From positions 1 to 64,000 of the forward strand of contig JALDRB010000018.1 in assembly GCA_031316155.1 (NCBI GenBank): 64,000 bases of DNA, written 5' to 3'. The stretch is from Candidatus Scalindua sp. Lineage in GTDB: Bacteria; Planctomycetota; Brocadiia; Brocadiales; Scalinduaceae. Position numbers and translations under genes: made by a program. The notes under the pieces are model-generated. The model had not been told where the DNA came from, did not search any database, and saw nothing but the letters and a program-made list of their open reading frames with translations. This document shows positions 40,452 to 48,336 of the stretch, piece after piece (position 1 is the stretch's first letter; every line of letters begins with the position of its first letter).

Positions 40452-41431
40452 TGTCAAGACCGCTCAGAATACAATACTCGGGTGCGTGCTATCATTTAAT
40501 GAATAGAGGACGTCGCCGTGAAACCATATTCCCAAAGAAAGAAGATTATATAGCCTTTACTGAGATATTAAAGGAAACAGTATCAGCATGGAATATTAAA
40601 ATAGTTGCATATTGTTTAATGTCTAATCATTACCATCTTTTAGTCCAGACACCCGAAGGGAATCTTTCACGGTGCATGAGGCACATAAATGGTGTTTATA
40701 CTCAGAGATACAATCGCAGGAATAGGCATGATGGCCAATTATTCAGAGGAAGATATAAATCTATTTTATTAGACAGTGACAATTATCTTACCGTTTTGGC
40801 AAGGTATATTCACCACAATCCGCTACGGGCTGGAATAGTTAGCCGATTAGAGGATTATGCCTGGAGCAGTCATAAAGGATATCTGTCAAAATCTTCTCAA
40901 TGGAATTGGTTAGACAAGGAAAGCTTCTTTGAATTATTGACTCATGATAAATCAAAACGATTGAGAGAATATAAGGAATTTATGAATGAGGAAGATCCAG
41001 AAGAGATAGTTAATGTATTTAAAAAGAAGAACTATCCTTCTATACTGGGAACCGAGGAATTTATAAACTGGGTAAAAGAGAAATATTCAGCCTTTCTATT
41101 TAAAGAAGAAATTCCTGAGACGAAGCTGTTGGCCCCAGACAAGGAAAAAATAATACTTGCCGTTTGTAAAGAATACAAAGTCAAAATGTCTCAATTATAT
41201 GGTATCCGTCGGGGAGCAGTTAATGAGCCAAGAAATATAGCGATTTACTTAACAAGATATATGTGGCGCGATTCTTTAAAGGAAATAGGCAAAGAGTTTA
41301 AGATTGTTAAATATAGTAGCGTAAGCAGTATAATTGAAAGTGTAAAGTCAAATCTCATAAGTAACAAAAGACTGAAAAAACATGTAGATAATATAAAAAG
41401 AGATTTACAGTTAAGCTATCGGCAGACTTGA
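40451..41431 (+). CDS. REP-associated tyrosine transposase with DnaA-like C-terminal domain
   Basis: Transposase of 326 residues in the Y1/IS200-like RAYT group. The HUH metal site is H60-Y61-H62 (MSNHYHLLV), and a tyrosine in ARYIHHNPLRAGIV (Y119) is the likely nucleophile. Residues about 229-315 resemble the DnaA C-terminal DNA-binding domain (NIAIYLTRYMWRDSLKEIG), an addition seen in some members. RAYT enzymes cut and join single strands at REP hairpins; here REP-like repeats flank the gene on both sides in inverted orientation, so the whole unit 40149-41460 is probably the element. The frame is intact and possibly active. Confidence 0.92.
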   Translation: MSRPLRIQYSGACYHLMNRGRRRETIFPKKEDYIAFTEILKETVSAWNIKIVAYCLMSNHYHLLVQTPEGNLSRCMRHINGVYTQRYNRRNRHDGQLFRGRYKSILLDSDNYLTVLARYIHHNPLRAGIVSRLEDYAWSSHKGYLSKSSQWNWLDKESFFELLTHDKSKRLREYKEFMNEEDPEEIVNVFKKKNYPSILGTEEFINWVKEKYSAFLFKEEIPETKLLAPDKEKIILAVCKEYKVKMSQLYGIRRGAVNEPRNIAIYLTRYMWRDSLKEIGKEFKIVKYSSVSSIIESVKSNLISNKRLKKHVDNIKRDLQLSYRQT

Positions 41432-41460
41432 CCCCTAATCTGACTGACCCCTGACCCCTA
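41423..41460. repeat. Inverted REP-like end after the transposase
   Basis: CAGACTTGACCCC at 41423-41435, the complement of the upstream repeat, followed by two further TGACCCCT units. It overlaps the last codons of the transposase and marks the right border of the element. Confidence 0.75.
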
Positions 41461-41467
41461 ATTTGAC

Positions 41468-41614
41468 CTACCATGTAATGTCAAGATCAGTATCATATAC
41501 CAAATTATGTCTCAAATTATCTTGACCTCTGAGTAACAGTTCTGAATTAACCGTTTTTCCCAAACTATTTACTACTATCATAGCAAATAGAAGGAATAAT
41601 AATTTCTTTTTCAT
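41468..41614 (-). pseudogene. 5' fragment of an exported protein cut by the RAYT element
   Basis: GGGGAG precedes an ATG that gives a signal peptide (LLFLLFAMIVVNSLG) and then SELLLRGQDNLRHNLVYDTDLDITW, shown here in two parts because the motif YDTDLDITW is common in exported planctomycete and proteobacterial proteins. The frame stops exactly where the REP-like sequence begins. The missing remainder was probably displaced by insertion or deletion. Confidence 0.6.
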
Positions 41615-42284
41615 TTTTAAATCTCCCCTATAATATATAACAAATTGTAAACAAGATATGATCCTATAAATATTGTCATTTCCGTGTACTACCCTTCACA
41701 AAAACTCATCCAATATTATTTTTTACTAAATTTTATTACCAGGGGGGTATGTTCCCTGCCTGTCTGCATGTAATAATATTAATCCCTCTCATAGCCTGAA
41801 CACGACAAAAGATTTATAGCATACCATTGGGATTAGTGTAACGGAACTGGTGTCGCATCTTGACAGGATTGTATGGGTTCCTGTCATCATACGTTTGATG
41901 GGAACGATGTACCATTCAGGTATCTTTTATCTGGTTCAGCCTGTAAAGAGAGAATTCGGAGAAAAATACGCTTCAATTACGGATGTTAGTTTTACAGCAA
42001 AGTACCGGGCGAGTTGTATACAAAATAAGATCATCGTTTGACAGATCAGGCAGAGACGAGATCACTAAGATGGGCATACTCCTTTGGTAAGGTTTGGGCG
42101 ACACCTGCTTGAAGTTTCTTAAAAATAGAGAATAAACGTTCTAACTTTCTGTGGTTAAAGGCCTTGACATAATGTAAATTTTCATTTGACTTTGTTTATA
42201 AAAGAGAGTAAGGTAAAATTCATAGATTTCTTATTTAAAAGTACTAGAGTTTCGATATTTGTCTTTTCTAATAGGAGGGGTGAT
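41615..42284. other. Intergenic region, no supported gene
   Basis: About 670 bases. A 63-codon open frame at 41850-42041 has no ribosome site and no recognisable motif, and I do not accept it. The ribosome site AGGAGGGG of the next gene is at about 42273-42280. Confidence 0.4.
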
Positions 42285-42554
42285 ATGAGTAAACTTATTT
42301 TAGCTACGATATTCTTATTTTGTGGTTCAACCGCCTTTGATACTTACGATGAATATGTGGTAAAAGATATACCTGCCCATGCAGTAAAAGACTACTATAA
42401 GACCTTAGATGTTGCGACTGCACAAAGGTCAGTTGCTCAGGAGATTCAGGAACAACAGAAACTTCAAAAAGAGCAAAGAGAGGCTATTGAGCTTATTAAA
42501 CAGGAAATCAGGGCATTACAGCTTTTACGTAGCCAGGCTGTTGAACTGTTATAA
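42285..42554 (+). CDS. Small exported coiled-coil protein
   Basis: Protein of 89 residues with a signal peptide (about 1-17, LILATIFLFCGSTAF) and a charged helical C-terminal half rich in Gln and Glu (AQEIQEQQKLQKEQREAIE). The start at 42285 is chosen over an upstream in-frame start because AGGAGGGG lies five bases before it and a signal peptide follows. Function unknown. It faces a cytochrome c'-like lipoprotein gene across a hairpin. Confidence 0.7.
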   Translation: MSKLILATIFLFCGSTAFDTYDEYVVKDIPAHAVKDYYKTLDVATAQRSVAQEIQEQQKLQKEQREAIELIKQEIRALQLLRSQAVELL

Positions 42555-42634
42555 AACTCATTTACCTTAGCTATTTTTATTAATACAAGCGGAAAGGGAG
42601 AGTTTTTGCAGTATTTTTTCCATCGGAGCGTTTT

Positions 42635-42672
42635 TTTGTGCTTACGAGTATAACTATACTCGCAAGCACAAA
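42635..42672. terminator. Bidirectional hairpin between convergent genes
   Basis: Arms TTTGTGCTTACGAGTA and TACTCGCAAGCACAAA with one mismatch and a short loop, preceded by a run of T on the plus strand. It lies between the ends of 42285-42554 and 42706-43236. Confidence 0.7.
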
Positions 42673-42705
42673 CCTCTTAAATCGGAAATGTCCGGATAGT
42701 AAAAT

Positions 42706-43236
42706 TTATTCATCTATCCGAATACTTAGGTTTGGAGAAATGATTTTTAGACTATCAAGTTCCAATTCACCTTCAACCTCCTCATTAAATATTGCATGAC
42801 ACTCATCACAAGACTCTGTTAGCCTGGTAAATTCCAATTTTGAATTAATGTCATCATGATCCCTGCTGCACAAGATTAGATTGTTTACCGCATGGACAAT
42901 TTTGTCACGGAAAGCTACGAACCCTCTTGGAGGCCCCTTGTGTTCAGCCTCATAAAGCTCCACACACGTATCGCCGATACCTTCTTTGATTTCTTGTGCC
43001 CAGATATCTATTTCCACCCAATCATTGTTTTTCACTCCTCTTCCCAGCCTCTTCATTGCCATGGAGGCCTTCTTCATGGCCCTTACTAAACCAAAATCAG
43101 TAGGTTTCTCTTTTTGTACGTGTTCAACACTCTCAACATTCACTTCCTCCACTTCAACTTCCTCAGGCTTTTTACAGGAAGCAATGGACAGGCAAACTAC
43201 CAAAATAGTTACTGCTGCTATCATTGAACGGCTCAT
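42706..43236 (-). CDS. Cytochrome c'-like monoheme lipoprotein
   Basis: Exported protein of 176 residues with a lipobox (SIASC, lipidated C21), an acidic linker rich in Glu and Val, and a helical body ending in one heme motif CDECH (C143-H147). The late heme position and helical body resemble class II c-type cytochromes, as in 4849-5376. Anchored outside the cytoplasm, it could bind NO or carry electrons; neither is shown. A second monoheme lipoprotein follows upstream on the same strand. Confidence 0.8.
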   Translation of the reverse strand: MSRSMIAAVTILVVCLSIASCKKPEEVEVEEVNVESVEHVQKEKPTDFGLVRAMKKASMAMKRLGRGVKNNDWVEIDIWAQEIKEGIGDTCVELYEAEHKGPPRGFVAFRDKIVHAVNNLILCSRDHDDINSKLEFTRLTESCDECHAIFNEEVEGELELDSLKIISPNLSIRIDE

Positions 43237-43391
43237 TCTCTCCCCTTATCTGAATTTTTCAATAAAATATTCGATAGATACAATTTAACTGAACCATATT
43301 TAGCGATTGTTACTTACTCGCCATTTCTTTACCAACGATATGAACGCTTACGATATTATCACCCGTAACCATAACAATCCCGTCATCATCG

Positions 43392-43709
43392 CTAACTCAT
43401 ACTTTTCAGATAGGTCTTTATTTTCTCCGCCTCTTCTAACGTTATAAACTTTCTGGCGGCCTTGGTATCGTGCGTGTAGTCGATAATGGCTGTCCACTCT
43501 TCAGAGGAAAAACCATCAATATCGGGCAGTTCATGGCACAGAGAACATTTATTCTTGAAAAGATTCTGGCTGACTAAGTCCGTTTCTATCTTACGTAAAT
43601 CCTCTTTTTGTAACCCCTTTGTCACCGTTGTCGAACAGCCGGAAATAATCTGCTGAATAAGAAAAAGAAAAACTATTAAAATTGTGTAAACATTACTATG
43701 TATCTTCAT
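43392..43709 (-). CDS. Small monoheme c-type lipoprotein
   Basis: Protein of 105 residues with a lipobox (IISGC, lipidated C25) and one heme motif CSLCH (C55-H59) followed by a short helical domain (FSSEEWTAIIDY, TLEEAEKIKTYLKSM). The pattern of a heme site then SSEEW and a C-terminal YL helix is common in small electron-carrier cytochromes. Probably a local electron shuttle on the outer face of the membrane. Lies on the same strand as the c'-like lipoprotein, 155 bases upstream of it. Confidence 0.82.
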   Translation of the reverse strand: MKIHSNVYTILIVFLFLIQQIISGCSTTVTKGLQKEDLRKIETDLVSQNLFKNKCSLCHELPDIDGFSSEEWTAIIDYTHDTKAARKFITLEEAEKIKTYLKSMS

Positions 43710-43753
43710 CTTTAATTCACCTTTCTGTTATCATCAATATTCATGAAATTTGT

Positions 43754-43968
43754 TATACTCATCTCTTAATCATTTTCTGGCCTGCCTGTGCGTAAGGAAC
43801 GCACGCAGACAGGTAAAATCCGTGATAAAACTGAGCGAGTAAGGTCCTCTGCGCTTTTTGTCCGGGGAAAGTCCTCGGCGTCTGTCCGGGGATACCTTCA
43901 CCAAGGTTTGGTTTTTAGAAAAAGCTAAAACCACATCGGTTTTAGCATATTACATAAAATGAGTATAT
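43754..43968. repeat. Dispersed repeat element, long form, copy 5
   Basis: Begins TATACTCATCTCTTAATCAT and carries CCTGCCTGTGCGTAAGGAAC, then the same internal GAGCGAGTAAGG and TCCGGGG block as copy 1, and the AAAACCACATCGGTTTTAG right end. It runs into the 3' end of the siroheme reductase gene. It combines features of the long copy (931) and the short copies (9498, 15779), linking them as one family. Confidence 0.85.
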
Positions 43969-44777
43969 TATCCATTTTCCAATGAACCTATGCAGTGAGA
44001 AGCCTCGGCTTTCTCACAGGCATCCTTTGCAGTCTTGATCAGGTCATCGAATGGGGTGTCGAGCATTGACAAAACGTCTGCTCTGAAGGTCTCAAAACCG
44101 ATGCGTGAAAGGGTCTTCGCAAGTCTCTCATTTGGTTGAGCCTCCTTACGGTAAACTCTCAGCACTGCCGCCAGGTACTTCGGGATATCATCAGGCTGGA
44201 TTCCCGAAGCGAGTTCCTCTGCAATAACAGGAGTTGCGCCCATCTTACCGCCAATGAAAATCTTCCATCCGTCAACGGTTCCATGGATACCGAAGTCGTT
44301 CAATTTGGTGTTTGCGCAACAGTTTGGACAGCCTGACACACTAACCTTGAACTTCATCGGGGTGGGAAGTCCTCGAAACATCTTTTCCAGTTCGGTTGCC
44401 AGCGGTATCGTCCGCTGGAGTCCAAATGGTGAAAAATCTGCTCCCGTGCAGCTCTTCACCTGTCGAACGTCCCTGCCGACAGAACGAATTTCAAAGCCTG
44501 CATTATGGACTGCCTGTCTAGCGGCGTAGTACTTGTGTTCGGGGATTCCGACGATAATCAGACTTTGAGCTGTCGAGAAATGACCAACGGTAGCATATTT
44601 TTCGATAATCTCCGAGAGTTTACGAAGCTGTGCTGCAGAAAAGCAGCCTGTCGGAATACCGACGCAAAGTGAATAATTCCCATCCCTCTGTTTTCCGAGG
44701 CATCGATAACCTGGTTGTTTTTTTCGCTCAAGAGTCTCTTGTCTCAATTTCGGGTCAGGAATAGCTGTCGTTTCCAT
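43968..44777 (-). CDS. Siroheme/[4Fe-4S] nitrite or sulfite reductase-like protein
   Basis: Protein of 269 residues with the ferredoxin-like half domain (VGIPTGCFSAAQLRKL, VGHFSTAQSLIIVGI) and the 4Fe-4S/siroheme half. The expected C-X5-C pair reads C110 then S116 (SCTGADFSPFG), so the second cysteine is a serine; the C-X3-C pair is present as C150 and C154 with an extra C153 (SGCPNCCAN). This alters a presumed cluster ligand and leaves activity open. No flavin domain is attached. AGGAGAAAG precedes the start. A decayed copy lies at 54990-55802. It may reduce nitrite or sulfite, or use siroheme for another purpose. Confidence 0.83.
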   Translation of the reverse strand: METTAIPDPKLRQETLERKKQPGYRCLGKQRDGNYSLCVGIPTGCFSAAQLRKLSEIIEKYATVGHFSTAQSLIIVGIPEHKYYAARQAVHNAGFEIRSVGRDVRQVKSCTGADFSPFGLQRTIPLATELEKMFRGLPTPMKFKVSVSGCPNCCANTKLNDFGIHGTVDGWKIFIGGKMGATPVIAEELASGIQPDDIPKYLAAVLRVYRKEAQPNERLAKTLSRIGFETFRADVLSMLDTPFDDLIKTAKDACEKAEASHCIGSLENG

Positions 44778-44891
44778 GCCTTTCTCCTTTCCTTATAAAT
44801 TATTTTCCTCTTTTTATCTCTTTTGATTTCTGCTTCACGAGAAACCATAAAAAGTGGTACAAGTATCAATATCATTGCAAAGATGATTAAC

Positions 44892-45404
44892 TCAATCCTT
44901 TGAAAAATCTTTAGCCCGAAGATCTAGAAATTTCAAACTGAGAGCTAATAAAAGAATTGAACCAGGCAGCACGAACAATTCCCATGTCAAGTTCTTTAGA
45001 TTCAACAGAGCAACTTCTAAAAACTTTACAAATAAAATAATAATTATTACTTCAGCCAAAGTGTTTTTCAAATGAGCAAGGCTAGGTATACTTATCCATT
45101 TAAGCGTTCCTGATTCGTCGATGCCTGAATGTTTAGAAATAAACAGACCGTAAACACCGTAGGCAAAGATCAATAATACTAAAGCGATTAAAAAAGCATC
45201 TAAAGATTTTATTAAATACGACGTTGTAACATCTGCTTTTTTCAATCGGATCAGAGATTCGTGAGGTATTCTCCCAAAAACAATGGATCCAATGGCCTTA
45301 TATGTCTTTAAGGCACCTACAAAAAACATTACCAGAGAACCTGTTAACGAGCACACAATCGCAATCCAGCTTACATACCGAAATGAATACAGTATACGCT
45401 CCAT
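44892..45404 (-). CDS. UPF0114 (YqhA-like) membrane protein
   Basis: Membrane protein of 170 residues with four helices. The blocks YGVYGLFISK, LKWISIPSLAHLKNTLAEVI and ILFVKFLEVAL match the UPF0114/YqhA family. Biochemical role is not known. It lies between the siroheme protein and DUF488 genes on the same strand, with loose spacing (114 and 308 bases). Confidence 0.82.
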   Translation of the reverse strand: MERILYSFRYVSWIAIVCSLTGSLVMFFVGALKTYKAIGSIVFGRIPHESLIRLKKADVTTSYLIKSLDAFLIALVLLIFAYGVYGLFISKHSGIDESGTLKWISIPSLAHLKNTLAEVIIIILFVKFLEVALLNLKNLTWELFVLPGSILLLALSLKFLDLRAKDFSKD

Positions 45405-45712
45405 AATTTCACCTCAAATCAAAGAGATTAATATTTAAAGATAGAAAACATACTTTTCCATTTCTCTAAAAAAATTAACAACATATTCACTTATATATTT
45501 GACCTATTTTTGAATACAATACGTTGATACTTAAATCATATTAAACATCCATACAGTTAATTATCTTCTTTCAGGATCCTTTTCTTCTTTCCTATTCGGA
45601 TAACCGTCCATATACCGTACCTTTCCCTTCAGTATACACCCTTTCTGCAATGGGAGACAGACTTTCTTTAACCTTAGACATTCATCTTTCTTCTGATGCG
45701 GGCAGTCCCAGC
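45405..45712. other. Intergenic region, no gene seen
   Basis: About 300 AT-rich bases between the UPF0114 and DUF488 genes. No open frame, repeat or hairpin of note. Confidence 0.5.
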
Positions 45713-46057
45713 TCATCTCGTTTCCAGTACCTCCAGAAGCGCTTGTGCATTGTTTCTTTCCTCATCCTTGGCAGCATACAACAAAGTAACCTTTTTACCT
45801 TTTCCCAAATCCATCAATTGTTTCAATAACTCTTCTTTTTCTTTCAATTCACTGCGGTATCTGCTTTTAAACTCCTCCCACCGCTCCTCTTTATGAGCAA
45901 ACCATTTCCGAAGAGCGTTGCCGGGGGCAATCTCTTTCACCCAATAATCGATCCCTGCCTCCTCTTTTTTAAGACCCCGAGGCCAGAGACGATCAATTAA
46001 AACCCGAATACCATCATTTTTGTCCGGTTTTTCATAAACCCGTTTTGTTACGAACAT
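45713..46057 (-). CDS. DUF488 family protein
   Basis: Soluble protein of 114 residues. RVLIDRLWPRGLKKEEA near the start and VTLLYAAKDEERNNA near the end are characteristic of DUF488 (YeaO-type) proteins. The molecular function is unknown. It begins 15 bases after the aldo/keto reductase gene, so the two are likely cotranscribed. Confidence 0.88.
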   Translation of the reverse strand: MFVTKRVYEKPDKNDGIRVLIDRLWPRGLKKEEAGIDYWVKEIAPGNALRKWFAHKEERWEEFKSRYRSELKEKEELLKQLMDLGKGKKVTLLYAAKDEERNNAQALLEVLETR

Positions 46058-46072
46058 CTGAGAACAATCCTT

Positions 46073-46918
46073 TCATGCCATACATTCTTTATCCAATCTA
46101 TCGACATCTTGTTGCTTTAATCTCCAACCCATCGCCCCGAGATTATCTTCCAGGTGGCTGGTTTTTGATGATTTCGTTACGGCAACAATCCCCTTTTTCG
46201 AAATTAACCAGTTCAGGGAAATTTGCGCCTGAGTTTTTTTGTATTTTTCGGACAACTCATCAAGGAGTTTAAAGCCGGGTTTTGCAAGCTTACCTTTGGC
46301 CAGGGGTCTCCACACAATTATGAGGATATCATTTTTCTGACAATAGGGAATTATCTGAGATTCCATGTCATGGGTAACATGACCGTTATTTCTGACAAGC
46401 AGGTTGTATTCAACCTGGTTAGCGACAATTCTGTTTTTCGTGTATCTCTGTGCTTCTTTTATCTGTTCAACAGAAAAATTACTCACCCCGATAAAACGAA
46501 TGAGCTTTTGCTCGATTAAATAATCCATAGCCTGCATGGTTTCCTGAATTGGAATCTTCGGATTAGGTAAATGAATCAGATATAAATCCAGGTAACTGGT
46601 CTTTAATCTTTCTAAACTCATTCTGGCTGATTCAGTGAGATCATTATTTTTCAGGTGTTCAGGAGAAACTTTCGAAGTAATAAATAAACCGTTTCTATCA
46701 AAACCCTGAATCGCCTTTCCAACCAATTCTTCTGTATGGCCTTTTGCATATGATTCTGCCGTATCAATGTGTGTTATTCCCAATTGGATTGCAGTTTTTA
46801 TTGCAGAAATATGTTCTTTATCCTGTGTGGTATCTGCTTCAACATCTCCTCCTAAACGCCAAGTACCGAGACCTACAACCGGTATTTCTGCTTGACCGGT
46901 TATTTTTTTGAATTCCAT
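46073..46918 (-). CDS. Aldo/keto reductase, copy 1
   Basis: NAD(P)H-dependent TIM-barrel oxidoreductase of 281 residues. The catalytic tetrad is complete: D52, Y57, K83 and H116 (HIDTAESYA, TSKVSPEHL, LYLIHLPNP). GVSNFSVEQI and VAVTKSSKTSHLEDNL mark the cofactor region. Reduces carbonyls; the substrate is unknown. A second copy at 55816-56661 is closely similar along its whole length. Upstream on the same strand is DUF2024; downstream DUF488. Confidence 0.93.
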   Translation of the reverse strand: MEFKKITGQAEIPVVGLGTWRLGGDVEADTTQDKEHISAIKTAIQLGITHIDTAESYAKGHTEELVGKAIQGFDRNGLFITSKVSPEHLKNNDLTESARMSLERLKTSYLDLYLIHLPNPKIPIQETMQAMDYLIEQKLIRFIGVSNFSVEQIKEAQRYTKNRIVANQVEYNLLVRNNGHVTHDMESQIIPYCQKNDILIIVWRPLAKGKLAKPGFKLLDELSEKYKKTQAQISLNWLISKKGIVAVTKSSKTSHLEDNLGAMGWRLKQQDVDRLDKECMA

Positions 46919-46968
46919 ATCAACCTCTCGTTAAGAAATACTTCATACCGTTTCTCTTGGTATGTTTT

Positions 46969-47229
46969 TCAATTACACTCTTCAATCTCGCAAATACAGT
47001 GGCCCTGCTCTTTAATGGTCTTTTCAAGATCCACTGACGCCGTTTCTATGTGCCAAAAGAGGCATTCTTTCGTTGTGAGCGGAAGCTCCTCTTGCCCAAC
47101 TCTTTTTAAATACTCACGACCGTATTGAATAACTTTATCGTGGGGCTGATCCACCGGGACGATAATTTCAAAATGCCTTGCCGTTCCATTCTTCTTTACG
47201 ACATACGTATCAAAGACAGCTACTCTCAT
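46969..47229 (-). CDS. DUF2024 family protein
   Basis: Small soluble protein of 86 residues. The N-terminus VAVFDTYVVKKNGTARHFEI and the later ECLFWHIE match the DUF2024 family; function unknown. First gene of the likely DUF2024-AKR-DUF488 transcript. A dyad that may be a TetR operator lies about 175 bases upstream. Confidence 0.85.
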   Translation of the reverse strand: MRVAVFDTYVVKKNGTARHFEIIVPVDQPHDKVIQYGREYLKRVGQEELPLTTKECLFWHIETASVDLEKTIKEQGHCICEIEECN

Positions 47230-47405
47230 ATTTTTAAATCCCGCATTTCAAGATGCGATAAGCTTGGGCGGTATGCAATTCAACGCTAAAATATAAATAT
47301 GAAATAATCTCAATACTTCATGGGTGTTTTGATCTTTTTTGTAGCTGCCGACAATTCCACCAACCGTAACTTAGTATATTAATGTTTACATAATATGTCA
47401 AGAAA

Positions 47406-47425
47406 AAGTAAATATACGTTTACTT
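47406..47425. promoter_or_regulatory. Dyad operator candidate for the TetR regulator
   Basis: Perfect dyad AAGTAAA-N6-TTTACTT in the gap between the DUF2024 gene (minus) and the TetR gene (plus). Size and symmetry fit a TetR-family operator. It could control both directions. Confidence 0.5.
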
Positions 47426-47603
47426 CCAAAATTGAATTTATATAATACAAACACAGATCACCAGGAAACAGTTCCCTTTAAATACAGTAGTTACTTGTAA
47501 CCTAATATCATCCAGGAGAGGACAAAGGGGAGGTCAATTATTGATTTTGTTGAGTTAATTCAATAACCATTCAATTAATGAAAGATATATATGGAGGAGA
47601 TCT

Positions 47604-48194
47604 ATGCAAATTAGAAAATCTACAAAGATCAGAAGACAACAGATTGTAAATATTATTCGAAGAATAATTTCATCTCAAGGCATTGAAGACGTTACCATAA
47701 GTGAAATAGCGATACATATGGGAACTACCAAAGGGGCTATTTACCGTCATTTTAAGAGCAAAAGGGATATATTGAAACTTTTAATAGAGAATATTGAAGA
47801 AACTCTCATGGAGGTTATTGATAAATCGGTAACAGATAAAGATCCGGTTCAAGACCTGAAAAACATTCTGCTTAACCAGCTCACTCTTGCAAAAAACCGC
47901 CGTAAGACCTCTTTGGTTGTTATTTTAGGAGCAATGCAATTCAGTGATCCTATCATACGAAAAAAGATTGCACAATTGATAGAAAAATATTTGCGCAGAA
48001 TAGAAGAGATCCTTTCAAAGGCTATAGAGTCAGGAAAGGTAAAAAGTGAAATTAACCCGCAAACATCTGCAATAGCCTTTTTTGGACTTATCCAGTCCAG
48101 TATTACAATGTTGTCATACAAAAAGTTTGATTTTGTTCCGGAAGAATTGCATTCGCAATTGTGGAATATCTATCATCTGGGAATCGGGCTTTAG
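47604..48194 (+). CDS. TetR-family transcriptional regulator
   Basis: Regulator of 196 residues. The N-terminal helix-turn-helix is at about 30-55 (TISEIAIHMGTTKGAIYRHF), followed by a helical ligand domain. GGAGGAG lies upstream of the start. It faces an MFP-RND-OMF efflux operon on the opposite strand and is the natural candidate for its repressor, though it does not share an intergenic region with the operon's first gene (54211). A dyad lies about 180 bases upstream of its own start. The inducer is unknown. Confidence 0.92.
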   Translation: MQIRKSTKIRRQQIVNIIRRIISSQGIEDVTISEIAIHMGTTKGAIYRHFKSKRDILKLLIENIEETLMEVIDKSVTDKDPVQDLKNILLNQLTLAKNRRKTSLVVILGAMQFSDPIIRKKIAQLIEKYLRRIEEILSKAIESGKVKSEINPQTSAIAFFGLIQSSITMLSYKKFDFVPEELHSQLWNIYHLGIGL

Positions 48195-48336
48195 CTTAAT
48201 ATTGTCTGGCACGGAGTTTGATAAAAATTTGATGTTAATTATCTTCTCTTTTTTAAATCACGTAACTTTAACTAATGAGTACAAGAATCTCTTTTGGATA
48301 CATTCTTGAGATAGTGTAGTTAGTATTTCACATAAA

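Noticed and set aside
41850-42041. 63-codon open frame as a gene
   Set aside because: No ribosome site, no conserved motif, and composition like the rest of the gap.
42186-42284. N-terminal 33-codon extension of the small coiled-coil protein
   Set aside because: The ribosome site AGGAGGGG and signal peptide both point to the internal ATG at 42285.
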